This document shows positions 17,791 to 26,533 of a stretch of DNA of 64,000 bases, in pieces. Numbering within the stretch: the stretch's first letter is position 1; each line of letters starts with the position of its first letter. Source of the stretch: JABMPR01 sp964508765. Lineage in GTDB: Bacteria; Fidelibacterota; UBA8477; JABMPR01. The translations under genes and the position numbers were made by a program. The notes below the pieces were generated by a model that was given only the letters and a program-made list of their open reading frames with translations, ran no database searches and was not told the origin of the DNA. The stretch covers positions 42,770-106,769 of the forward strand of contig CAZDVD010000008.1 of the NCBI GenBank assembly GCA_964508765.1, given 5' to 3'.

Positions 17791-20178
17791 ATGATGAAGA
17801 AACTGACAACAAAAGATCTTTGTAGAACCACCGATAATGAAGCTCTAAAATTTAAATCCACAGCTGAACTTCACAGCCTGAACAAGGTGATAGGACAGGA
17901 ACGTGCAGTTCGAGCCCTTCAGTTTGGTCTAGAGCTACTGGCACCTGGCTATAATGTGTTTGTCGGAGGGGTTCCGGGAACAGGTAAGAGCACCATTGTA
18001 AGAGGTCTTGTAGAAAAGTTTGCCGCCAACAAATCGGTTCCTCCAGATTGGTTGGTGGTCTTTAATTTTCGTGATGAGTACCATCCTAAAGTATTTCAAT
18101 TGCCAGCTGGTCAGGGCAATAAATTCGCTAAACAGATGAAGCGTTTGATAAGCAGCTTGAGTGTGGACCTCCCCAAGGTTTTTACGGGAGAAATCTATGC
18201 AAAGCGCCAAAAAGAAATCACAGCCAAGTTTGATACGGGCCGAGAGGAAATAATTGCCGCTGTCAATGCGGAGGCTGCAGATCAGGGTATTCAGTTAAAC
18301 ATGACACAGGCTGGTTTTCAAACCATTCCACTCAAAGATGGCGAGCCTATGACTGAAGCTGATCTTTCTGCACTTTCTGAGCAGGAATTAGCAGCTATTA
18401 ATGAAAAAATAAATCTGATTCAGGAGCATCTAAGAGAAGCCCTACGTGATATGGCTGAACTGGAAGAGGAACGCACCGATGTGGTTGAAAATCTCCAGGA
18501 AAAGATAGCTCTGGAATCAGTAGAACACCGTATCGGCAGACTGCTTGAAAGCTATGCTGGTTTCCCAGGTATTGTGAAATATCTGGAAGAGGTCAGGGAT
18601 GATATTGCCGAGCATGTTCAAGAGTTTGTCGGCATGACTGAAGGGACTGAAGAGGAAGCTGAGTCGAGTCCTCAGCAGTCTCAAAAATCCTTGATGCAAA
18701 GATACAAAGTCAACCTCCTGGTGGATAACTGTCGCCAGAAAGGTGCGCCTGTTATTGTTGATGCCAATCCCTCCTATTACAACCTTTTTGGTAGAATAGG
18801 GAAGGAAGCAGTCATGGGTGGCTGGTACAGTGACTATACCATGATAACCTCTGGCGCCATGCTGCGAGCCAATGGTGGATTCCTCATTCTGGATATACAG
18901 AACGTTCTGCAGGGTGCCAATGTTTGGGAGTATTTGAAACGAACGCTGAAGAATAAATCTTTGCAAATTGAAGATGTAAATGAACAATATGGATTTAATG
19001 CCACGACCTCTCTGCAACCTGAACCCATCCCCCTGGATTTGAACGTCATTTTACTAGGTCGTTCAGATCATTTCCGCTACCTCCAGGAAGTAGATGATGC
19101 CTTTAATAAAACCTTTAAGGTGCGTGCAGATTTTGACTATGAAGTCACCCGCAATGCTCAAAATGAGCATCTCCTGTGTCAATTCATCGCGAAAGTTTGC
19201 CGTGAAAATAAATCACCTCATTTTACATCCCAGGCGGCGACTCAGATTATTATATACAGCTCGAGATTAGCTGGTGATAAAAGTAAGCTTTCCCTCCAGT
19301 TTGGAACACTAGTGGGCTTGATTACTGAATCAACTTACTGGGCGAAGAAACAGAAACATCGTCAGGTTCAGGCGGAAGATGTTAGTCAGGCTATCTCAGA
19401 AAAACGCTTCCGCGGGAGTCTCTACGAAGAGAAGGTCTGGGAGAATATTGAGAGCGAAACCCTGATGATCGATGTAACTGGAGAACGAGTCGGTCAAATC
19501 AATGGCCTGGCTGTTTACTCAATGGGTGACAATTCATTTGGTAAACCATCCCGAATAACAGCCACTACCTATATGGGTAAACCAGGGATTATTTCAGTAG
19601 AACGGGAGGCAAAACTTTCCGGAAAAACCTATGATAAGGGCAATCTGATTATTAATGGATTTCTTGGGCAAACTTTTGCTCAAAACTTTCCCCTCTCGGT
19701 GACGATTACATTGACCTTCGAGCAGTCGTATGGGGGGATTGATGGGGACAGTGCCAGCTCCACAGAAATCTATGTCATTCTCTCCGCCTTATCCAGAATT
19801 CCCATCAAACAGGGCATTGCCGTGACGGGCTCTGTCAACCAGTGGGGTGAGATTCAAGCCATTGGTGGTGTCAATGAAAAGATCGAAGGTTTCTTCCATC
19901 TCTGCAAACTTCGGGGCTTGACGGGAGATCAGGGGGTCATGATTCCCGCAGTAAATGTGGACCATCTCATGCTCATGCCAGACATACAGGTGGCAGTAAA
20001 AGCTGGAAAATTTAATATCTGGTCAGTCGATACCATCTCTGAGGGAATTGAGATACTCACTGGTGTCAAGGCGGGTGCTTTAAATAGGCATGGAAATTAC
20101 CCTGCTCGTACCGTTTTTGGTGAGGCTCAGAATCAGCTTAAAAAGTATTTTACAAAAGATCAAACTCATACCAAGTAG
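17791..20178 (+). CDS. Lon-related ATP-dependent serine protease (LonB/AAA_32 type)
   Basis: 795-residue single-chain AAA+ protease. Walker A GVPGTGKST is at residues 60-68 (K66); a coiled-coil-rich insert follows (about 110-290); the C-terminal Lon protease domain holds the Ser-Lys dyad, S654 in GDSASS and K697 in GGVNEKIEG. The order matches the Lon-related family with an N-terminal AAA_32 domain, not classical LonA, because no LON substrate-binding domain is present. Two ATGs (17791, 17794) follow AGGATGAG. It would degrade damaged or regulatory proteins in the cytoplasm. The 239 bp upstream hold no convincing gene. Confidence 0.92.
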   Translation: MMKKLTTKDLCRTTDNEALKFKSTAELHSLNKVIGQERAVRALQFGLELLAPGYNVFVGGVPGTGKSTIVRGLVEKFAANKSVPPDWLVVFNFRDEYHPKVFQLPAGQGNKFAKQMKRLISSLSVDLPKVFTGEIYAKRQKEITAKFDTGREEIIAAVNAEAADQGIQLNMTQAGFQTIPLKDGEPMTEADLSALSEQELAAINEKINLIQEHLREALRDMAELEEERTDVVENLQEKIALESVEHRIGRLLESYAGFPGIVKYLEEVRDDIAEHVQEFVGMTEGTEEEAESSPQQSQKSLMQRYKVNLLVDNCRQKGAPVIVDANPSYYNLFGRIGKEAVMGGWYSDYTMITSGAMLRANGGFLILDIQNVLQGANVWEYLKRTLKNKSLQIEDVNEQYGFNATTSLQPEPIPLDLNVILLGRSDHFRYLQEVDDAFNKTFKVRADFDYEVTRNAQNEHLLCQFIAKVCRENKSPHFTSQAATQIIIYSSRLAGDKSKLSLQFGTLVGLITESTYWAKKQKHRQVQAEDVSQAISEKRFRGSLYEEKVWENIESETLMIDVTGERVGQINGLAVYSMGDNSFGKPSRITATTYMGKPGIISVEREAKLSGKTYDKGNLIINGFLGQTFAQNFPLSVTITLTFEQSYGGIDGDSASSTEIYVILSALSRIPIKQGIAVTGSVNQWGEIQAIGGVNEKIEGFFHLCKLRGLTGDQGVMIPAVNVDHLMLMPDIQVAVKAGKFNIWSVDTISEGIEILTGVKAGALNRHGNYPARTVFGEAQNQLKKYFTKDQTHTK

Positions 20179-20469
20179 GCAAAGAATTTTATAAAAAATA
20201 CTACTGTAGCTCAATAGTTGCTCTGTCTAATACTTGTGAAAAATAAATAATGTCAGAACTCATTCAGCATTGTTTTAAGCCTAAGTGGACATTAGTTTTT
20301 GATGATGAATGAGCCGCGATATTCAGGCCTGGATCTGCATCAAATAGCAGCATCAAAACAGTCGATTATTCCCTCGGTTCATGTCCAGAAACAAGGATGC
20401 TTAGATAAAGAAAAATCAGTCGATTTTAATCCCATAAAAAGAAGTTTTGTTTAGCAGGAGTTCGTATTC

Positions 20470-22308
20470 ATGACGAAAAAAGTAATTAGTATTAATGAGG
20501 CAACCATTCGTTTTGCAGGAGACTCAGGCGATGGTATGCAATTAACAGGTACGCGCTTTACTGAAGCAACGGCCATTGTTGGTAATGATCTTAAGACCAT
20601 TCCCAATTATCCTTCAGAAATTAGGGCTCCTCTAGGAACACTCGCCGGTGTGAGTGCCTTTCAGCTGATGTTTGGATCCCAGAAGGTCTTCACTCCGGGT
20701 GATATGCCAGACACGTTAGTGGCTATGAATCCAGCAGCCCTGAAAGTGCATTTAAGGGATCTGAAAAAAGGTGGAACCATACTGGCCAACGCCAATGCTT
20801 TTACTGATAAGAACCTCAGAATGGCCAAATGGGAGGGCAATCCCCTCACAGATGGTTCGCTTGAGGGCTATACTGTCTACAGCATGGAAATGTCCAAGTT
20901 GGTAGGTAAGGCATTGGAAAATTCAGATTTGACATCCAAAGGTATCGAACGAACCAAGAACATGTTTGCACTGGGTGTGCTCTTCTGGATGTACAATCGT
21001 CCCATCGAGCCAACTGAAGCGTGGTTGAGAAAGAAATTCGCCAAAAGCCCTTCTGTTGCCGAAGCAAATATCACTGCGATGAAAACCGGTTTTAATTATG
21101 GTGAAACCACGGAGATATTTACCACTTCCTATGCTGTGGAAAAAGCCGATTTACCCAAGGGCAAATATCGGAATATCACGGGTAATGTTGCTGTGGCTTA
21201 TGGTCTGGTTTCAGCCGCCAAGCAAGCTGGAAAGGAACTGTTTTTGGGTTCATACCCAATTACACCAGCCAGTGAAATCCTCCATACTTTGTCAGGTCTC
21301 AGGAACCATGGTGTGAAAACCTTCCAGGCTGAAGATGAAATTGCCGGTATTTCATCTGCTATTGGTGCTTCTTATGCAGGGGATTTAGCTGTTACCACGA
21401 CTTCCGGTCCTGGAATGGCTTTGAAAACAGAAGCCATTGGACTGGCAATTATTACTGAGTTACCCTTGGTCATAGTGAATGTGCAGCGAGGTGGACCCAG
21501 TACGGGAATGCCTACTAAAATGGAACAATCAGATCTGCTTCAAGCTGTCCATGGACGTAATAGTGATGCACGGATTCCAGTCATTGCTGCCCAGGATCCA
21601 GCAGATTGTTTTGACTGCGCTTTTGAGGCAGCCAGAATTGCCATGAAATATATGACTCCGGTCATATTATTGTCAGACGGATATCTCGGTCAGGGTTCGG
21701 GACCATGGAAAATTCCTGATCCCAAGAAACTTCCCAAAATTGTAGTGAATCATCCAGACTCATCCGCTCGTGGTGAAGATGGATTCATGCCCTATGCACG
21801 TGATAAAAATGAAACGCGTCCCTGGGCCCTTCCTGGAACACCTGGCTTGGAGCATCGTATCGGTGGTCTTGAAAAGGAGAACATTACTGGACTGGTGAGT
21901 CAGGATCCTGAGAACCATCAGATTATGACAGATATTCGAGCTCGCAAAGTTGAGAACATTACTCAAGAAATTCCTGCATCTGAAGTGCATGGTGATGCCA
22001 AGGGTAAAGTCCTGGTTCTTGGATGGGGAAGCACCCATGGTACCATTCACGTTGCTGTGGATCGCGCCCGTACCAAAGGACAATCAGTCAGCCAGCTGCA
22101 TTTACGCTGGGTCAGTCCTTTCCCCTCCGATTTAAAAGCTATTTGTGATAATTTTGATGAAATTCTCATTCCTGAAGTGAATTCAGGTCAATTGGCCCTG
22201 CTCCTCAAAGCTGAGCTGACCAGGCCGATTCACCAACTGAATAAAGTACGTGGTGAACCTTTCCGTGCGTATGAGATTGAAGAAAAAATTAACGAGATCC
22301 TCGGTTAA
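20470..22308 (+). CDS. korA: 2-oxoacid:ferredoxin oxidoreductase alpha subunit with fused gamma domain
   Basis: Gamma and alpha domains are fused in 612 residues. The N-terminal domain shows IRFAGDSGDGMQLTG, typical of the gamma part; the alpha part shows YPITPASEILHTLS, VTTTSGPGMALKTEAIGLA and VNVQRGGPSTGMPTKMEQSD. With the beta subunit downstream it converts 2-oxoglutarate (or another 2-oxoacid) and CoA to acyl-CoA and CO2, reducing ferredoxin. 2-Oxoglutarate is preferred because of the fused architecture and the neighbouring fumarase, but sequence alone does not fix the substrate. GCAGGAG lies before ATG 20470. The 291-bp upstream gap shows no gene and probably holds the promoter. Confidence 0.93.
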   Translation: MTKKVISINEATIRFAGDSGDGMQLTGTRFTEATAIVGNDLKTIPNYPSEIRAPLGTLAGVSAFQLMFGSQKVFTPGDMPDTLVAMNPAALKVHLRDLKKGGTILANANAFTDKNLRMAKWEGNPLTDGSLEGYTVYSMEMSKLVGKALENSDLTSKGIERTKNMFALGVLFWMYNRPIEPTEAWLRKKFAKSPSVAEANITAMKTGFNYGETTEIFTTSYAVEKADLPKGKYRNITGNVAVAYGLVSAAKQAGKELFLGSYPITPASEILHTLSGLRNHGVKTFQAEDEIAGISSAIGASYAGDLAVTTTSGPGMALKTEAIGLAIITELPLVIVNVQRGGPSTGMPTKMEQSDLLQAVHGRNSDARIPVIAAQDPADCFDCAFEAARIAMKYMTPVILLSDGYLGQGSGPWKIPDPKKLPKIVVNHPDSSARGEDGFMPYARDKNETRPWALPGTPGLEHRIGGLEKENITGLVSQDPENHQIMTDIRARKVENITQEIPASEVHGDAKGKVLVLGWGSTHGTIHVAVDRARTKGQSVSQLHLRWVSPFPSDLKAICDNFDEILIPEVNSGQLALLLKAELTRPIHQLNKVRGEPFRAYEIEEKINEILG

Positions 22309-22341
22309 TCTCCGGGTAATTGATAAAGAAGGTATAGAGAG

Positions 22342-23370
22342 ATGAGTGAAACTAAAGTTGACATTCAAGACCTGAATCTAACACGGAAAGATTTTGTCCC
22401 CGGCAACGAGGTGAGATGGTGTCCGGGTTGTGGGGATTATTCCATTTTGGCCAATATGCAAAAAACACTGCCAGTCATGGGTGTGAAAAAGGAGAATTAC
22501 GCCTTTATATCAGGAATTGGCTGTTCCAGCCGATTCCCATATTATATGGATACCTATGGCTTCCATTCGATTCATGGTCGCGCACCTGCTATTGCTTCTG
22601 GAGTCAAGCTGGCCAATCCTGAGCTGGCTGTCTGGGTGATTACTGGTGATGGAGATGGTTTTTCCATCGGTGGTAACCATATGATCCATGCTTTAAGGCG
22701 CAACATTGATATGAACATCATGTTGTTTAACAATCGTATCTATGGCCTGACCAAAGGTCAATACTCACCCACATCATTACTGGGTACAAAAACCAAATCT
22801 TCACCCTTTGGATCTATTGACCGGCCCTTTAATCCCAGCGCTGTCGCTCTGGGTGCCAATGCCACTTTTATTTCCCGAGCCCTGGATGTGGATGCCAAAG
22901 GCTTACAGGAAAGCATCAAGCGGGCACAACGTCACAAGGGTGCCGCCTTTATTGAAGTCTATCAAAATTGTATCATTTTTAATGATGGTGAATTTGCAGA
23001 TGTTGAGAATAAAGCAACCCGTCCAGACAATGCTCTGTTTGTAGTTCATGGAGAACCCATGATCTTCGGTAAAGAGCAGGACAAGGGCATCATTATGAAA
23101 GACAATCATCCCAAGGTTGTTCACCTCGGTGAGGAATGGGACGAAAAAGATCTTCTCGTGCATGATGAAACCAATCAAATTATCACCAACCTGTTGCTTG
23201 AAATGACTTTCGATCCCAAAAACCCAACACCTTTTGGCGTTCTGAGAGCTGTTGATGCGCCCACCTATGATGCAATGATGAATGAGCAGATAGAGCAAGT
23301 TACAGAGATTAAAGGCGCAGGCACTCTGGAAGATCTGTTCTATAGCGGTGATGTTTGGGAGGTTAAGTAG
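22342..23370 (+). CDS. korB: 2-oxoacid:ferredoxin oxidoreductase beta subunit
   Basis: TPP-binding beta subunit, 342 residues, 33 bp downstream of korA. It shows the N-terminal cysteine pair in RWCPGCGDYSIL, the later GIGCSSRFPYYMDTYGFHSI and the TPP/Mg2+ motif GDGDGFSIGGNH with NNRIYGLTKGQYSPTS. No ferredoxin-like Fe-S domain is fused, so an external ferredoxin is expected as acceptor. The next gene, fumarase alpha, begins 15 bp later, implying one operon for 2-oxoglutarate oxidation (or reductive carboxylation) and fumarate hydration. Confidence 0.95.
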   Translation: MSETKVDIQDLNLTRKDFVPGNEVRWCPGCGDYSILANMQKTLPVMGVKKENYAFISGIGCSSRFPYYMDTYGFHSIHGRAPAIASGVKLANPELAVWVITGDGDGFSIGGNHMIHALRRNIDMNIMLFNNRIYGLTKGQYSPTSLLGTKTKSSPFGSIDRPFNPSAVALGANATFISRALDVDAKGLQESIKRAQRHKGAAFIEVYQNCIIFNDGEFADVENKATRPDNALFVVHGEPMIFGKEQDKGIIMKDNHPKVVHLGEEWDEKDLLVHDETNQIITNLLLEMTFDPKNPTPFGVLRAVDAPTYDAMMNEQIEQVTEIKGAGTLEDLFYSGDVWEVK

Positions 23371-23385
23371 ATTTGGGGGTTGTAC

Positions 23386-24273
23386 ATGTTTCAATATGAT
23401 GAAAAAGTGCTTAAAGATCAGCTCCTCGAGTTGATTCGTCTGGCTGCTACAGATCTTCCCAAAGATGTTGTGGAAAGTATTCAGGCAGCACAGCAGAATG
23501 AAGATGAGGGTTCAGCCGCCCGTAGTGTTTTTGGAATGATTCTGAAAAATATCGACCTGGCTCGTGAAGAATCCACTCCCATCTGTCAAGATACGGGAAC
23601 CAATATTTATCTCGTTCATATTCCTGAAGGTGTAGGTATGCGTAAACTGACCGCTCTCATCCATGAAGCCACTGCTGAGGCCGTTGACAAGAGTTATCTC
23701 CGTCCAAATGCTGTGGATAGTATCACAGGTAAAAATTCAGGTAACAATATTGGTGAGGGACAACCCTTTATCCATTTTGAAGAATGGGACAACGACTATA
23801 TCGAGTTCAAACTCATGCTCAAGGGTGGGGGATGTGAAAATGTCTCCACTCAATACAAGCTCCCTGATGTGGGTTTGGGTGCCGGTCGTGATCTGGATGG
23901 TGTTTATAAGGTCATTGTGGATGCGGTCAATGCTGCCCAGGGGTTGGGATGTGCTCCAGGTGTGCTCGGCATTGGTATTGGTGGTGATAGAACCAGTTCA
24001 CACCTAACTGCCAAATCTCAGCTCTTCAGAAAAATGACGGATACCAATCCGAACCCAGATCTGGCTGAGATGGAAACAAAATTGTTAGCCGACCTTAATG
24101 AACTAGGTATCGGTCCCATGGGTTTTGGTGGGAATACAACTATTTTGGGCGTGAAAATGGGTACCCTGCACCGCTTACCAGCTTCTTTCTTCGTCTCCAT
24201 TTCCTATATGTGTTGGGCTTACCGGAGACACAGCATGATTCTGAAAAATGGTGGGGAGGTGAGCTATGATTAA
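23386..24273 (+). CDS. Class I fumarate hydratase, alpha (N-terminal) subunit
   Basis: Fe-S hydro-lyase alpha subunit (TtdA/FumA N-terminal type) that interconverts fumarate and malate. Recognisable parts are PICQDTGTNIYLVHIPEG with one cluster cysteine, LMLKGGGCENVS with another, and GIGGDRTSSHLTAKSQLF. I choose ATG 23386 over the upstream TTG at 23380 because GGGGG at 23375-23379 is correctly spaced from it. It follows korB by 15 bp and overlaps the beta subunit by 8 bp, so the two fumarase chains are probably translationally coupled. Tartrate dehydratase is an alternative for this fold, but the TCA context favours fumarase. Confidence 0.92.
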   Translation: MFQYDEKVLKDQLLELIRLAATDLPKDVVESIQAAQQNEDEGSAARSVFGMILKNIDLAREESTPICQDTGTNIYLVHIPEGVGMRKLTALIHEATAEAVDKSYLRPNAVDSITGKNSGNNIGEGQPFIHFEEWDNDYIEFKLMLKGGGCENVSTQYKLPDVGLGAGRDLDGVYKVIVDAVNAAQGLGCAPGVLGIGIGGDRTSSHLTAKSQLFRKMTDTNPNPDLAEMETKLLADLNELGIGPMGFGGNTTILGVKMGTLHRLPASFFVSISYMCWAYRRHSMILKNGGEVSYD

Positions 24274-24847
24274 GTTGCAATTACCTGTCTCAGAGGCAGC
24301 TATTCGGGAATTGAAGATGGGCGATGAAGTGGCCATCTCAGGTTTGATGGTGACAGCTAGAGATGCTGCTCACAAGTATATCCACGAGAATTGGCCGGAC
24401 TGGCTGAACCCCATTATGGAAAATAGTATGATCTACCATTGTGGTCCCGTGGTAAAGCAACATGAGGATGGCTCCTGGTCATTTGTGGCTGCTGGACCCA
24501 CTACAAGTATTCGTGAGGAACCCTATGAAGCTGCTGTCATGGAGCACTATAAAGTGCGCGCTGTGATTGGCAAGGGTGGCATGGGTGAAACAACCCTGGC
24601 AGGCCTGGCAAAATCAGGTGGTGTTTATTTGCATGCTATCGGCGGTCTGGCTGCCTCATTGGCAAAAGCTGTTGTCAAGGTTCATGATGTCTACATGCTG
24701 GATGAACTCGGTGTACCAGAAGCTTTCTGGCATATTGAAGTCAAGGATTTCCCTGCCGTAGTTACTATGGATAGTCATGGCGGTTCATTGCATAAAGCCA
24801 TCAAGGCCAAATCAGATGAGGTTGCTAAAAGGCTCATCTCGGGATAA
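24266..24847 (+). CDS. Class I fumarate hydratase, beta (C-terminal) subunit
   Basis: 193-residue swivel-type beta subunit (TtdB/FumA C-terminal type). Signatures are GLMVTARDAAHKYI, YHCGPVV, GPTTSIREEPYE and VIGKGGMGE. It overlaps the alpha gene and is followed after 23 bp by a strong bidirectional terminator, so it ends the kor-fum operon. Confidence 0.93.
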   Translation: MIKLQLPVSEAAIRELKMGDEVAISGLMVTARDAAHKYIHENWPDWLNPIMENSMIYHCGPVVKQHEDGSWSFVAAGPTTSIREEPYEAAVMEHYKVRAVIGKGGMGETTLAGLAKSGGVYLHAIGGLAASLAKAVVKVHDVYMLDELGVPEAFWHIEVKDFPAVVTMDSHGGSLHKAIKAKSDEVAKRLISG

Positions 24848-24870
24848 AATAGTTTTACAGGTTTTAAAGA

Positions 24871-24899
24871 AAAAATGACCTGAATAGGTCATTTTTTTT
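24871..24899. terminator. Bidirectional rho-independent terminator
   Basis: AAAAATGACCT, loop GAAT, then AGGTCATTTTTTTT. It lies between the convergent fumarase and acetyltransferase genes and has A and T runs on both sides. Confidence 0.9.
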
Positions 24900-24901
24900 G
24901 C

Positions 24902-25336
24902 TCAGGACTTGCGAATCATTTTTCGATGTGGTATGCCAGCTTCATAAAAGATGCCACCCGTTTCCACAAAACCCAGGCGGGCATAAAATGGCATGGCTGA
25001 GACTTGTGAATTTAGATAAGCGGGTTCAGAATCTTCAATTTGGTCCAGGACAAATTGAACGAGGGCTTCGCCAATACCATTACCTCTTGCAGATTTCAAG
25101 ACTGCAAAACGCTCCAGCTTTTGCCCATGATCTGTTTTTCGCCAGCGAGCTGTGCCTACGGGGAGTCCATTGAGACTGGCCAGAATGTGTGTTGAACTCT
25201 CTTCGTAGTCGTCATATTCAATTTCCGGGGGAACCTGTTGCTCCACAACAAAAACCTCTTCACGTATCTGTCGCGACACTCTCGTATCCCTTTCAGATTG
25301 AATAAGGGAAACCTTAATCAGGTTTTCAGTGCTCAA
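24902..25336 (-). CDS. GNAT family N-acetyltransferase
   Basis: 144-residue acetyltransferase. The acetyl-CoA loop is seen as VLKSARGNGIGEALVQ, and the C-terminal QVSAMPFYARLGFVETGGIF is typical of YjcF/ElaA-like members. The acceptor is unknown. The start is a TTG forming a TTGA overlap with the stop of the upstream PAP2 gene, so the two are co-transcribed and probably coupled. Confidence 0.88.
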   Translation of the reverse strand: MSTENLIKVSLIQSERDTRVSRQIREEVFVVEQQVPPEIEYDDYEESSTHILASLNGLPVGTARWRKTDHGQKLERFAVLKSARGNGIGEALVQFVLDQIEDSEPAYLNSQVSAMPFYARLGFVETGGIFYEAGIPHRKMIRKS

Positions 25337-26319
25337 AAACTCACGCCACTTTCCCCAATGCGATTGTCCAGAGGGTCATTTTGCTGTTGAAATTGTTTCC
25401 ATTTAAGCTCTAGGCGGGGACTTAAATAAAGTGCTATTGCGATGACCGGAAGGGCTGCAATGATGTCCACAACATAATGATATCTTAAATATACCGTAGC
25501 CAAGGGCAATGAGATGGCCAGTGGGAACTGGATCCAGAAAAATTTACGATGATAGCGCCAGGCCATAATCATGGTTAATAGTACAATGGCGTTGTGCATG
25601 GACGGAAAGGCATCTCGGACACGATGGGGGGACAGGTCAACAATGGTGTAGGTTATCCATGATATGAAGGATGTATCTTTCCAAATATCAATATGATAGA
25701 GTTCAGGAATGACCAGATATGGTGATGATGCTGGAAAAATGACGTAGCTGATAAAGCCAATAAAATAGCTGATCATCATGGTGAGTATAACTACCCTGAA
25801 GCTCTCATTCTCTTTTTTTAGATAGAGGAGCGCCAGCAGGATCGGGGTCATGACATAATAATTCAGATAGGTAAAAGCAAACCAGTCGGTGAGTCGCGGA
25901 TGGTAATATTGTTCGAACCAGACAGTGGGTTGTACCCCAAAGAGCTTCTCATCAAGGTCAACCAGTGTATGGTGGATATCATGAGGATGAATGATGAATA
26001 TGGCATCCTGAAGATTGAAATAAATGACCAGAACAAAAAGAAATGGGGCAAAATCACGAATGATTTGAAAACCTCTATTCTCAGCCTGATATATAATGGA
26101 GCGAAAAAACCAAAATGTGAAGAAGCCTGAGGCCAGAATCCGCAAAAGATTTGCTCCAAAGTTGGGTGCCTCTGGCAGTTCGTTCATCAAGGTATAAACA
26201 TTCGAGAAACTGGCAAACAACAGTGCGAATGTGACCAGCACCAAACCGATCAGCTCCTCTATGCGTAGTTGCCGGAACAGGACATTTTTAAATACGGCTT
26301 CTCTCTTCATCGCTGGCAA
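25333..26319 (-). CDS. PAP2-superfamily membrane enzyme, Aur1-like (inositol-lipid locus, copy 1)
   Basis: 328-residue multi-span membrane protein of the PAP2/Aur1 type. Motifs: PASSPYL, DAFPSMHNAIVLL (H242) and YLRYHYVVDIIAA (H281 and D285), which give the catalytic His-His-Asp arrangement on the non-cytoplasmic face. Members either hydrolyse lipid phosphates or transfer phospho-headgroups, as fungal Aur1 does with phosphoinositol. It is divergent from the inositol-3-phosphate synthase gene (215-bp gap) and paralogous to the product at 28988, including the shared HPHDIHHTL / NPNDVHFQL segment before the active site. Phosphatase versus transferase cannot be decided from sequence. Confidence 0.85.
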   Translation of the reverse strand: MPAMKREAVFKNVLFRQLRIEELIGLVLVTFALLFASFSNVYTLMNELPEAPNFGANLLRILASGFFTFWFFRSIIYQAENRGFQIIRDFAPFLFVLVIYFNLQDAIFIIHPHDIHHTLVDLDEKLFGVQPTVWFEQYYHPRLTDWFAFTYLNYYVMTPILLALLYLKKENESFRVVILTMMISYFIGFISYVIFPASSPYLVIPELYHIDIWKDTSFISWITYTIVDLSPHRVRDAFPSMHNAIVLLTMIMAWRYHRKFFWIQFPLAISLPLATVYLRYHYVVDIIAALPVIAIALYLSPRLELKWKQFQQQNDPLDNRIGESGVSF

Positions 26320-26533
26320 AATAAGGTGTGGAATGACAATTTGTAGATCAAAATATCCATTTCATGCAGATATTAATAAGTCCATATCAGGCAGGGTTTA
26401 TTGATAAGTTGCTGTGTTCTTTATAGTGCGTGTTTAATTGTGCCAATCCATGCCTTGAAATGCCTGGCGGTGGGATTAAATTTTACCTTCAAATATTCGT
26501 AAATTTCTATAGATAAATTGAGAGGAGTTTTAA

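Noticed and set aside
17588..17794. 68-codon plus-strand frame before the Lon-like protease
   Set aside because: No ribosome site, no recognisable composition, overlaps the start of the protease; probably chance.
18517..19017. 166-codon frame antisense to the Lon-like gene
   Set aside because: Shadow frame; the sense strand carries the AAA+/Lon domain.
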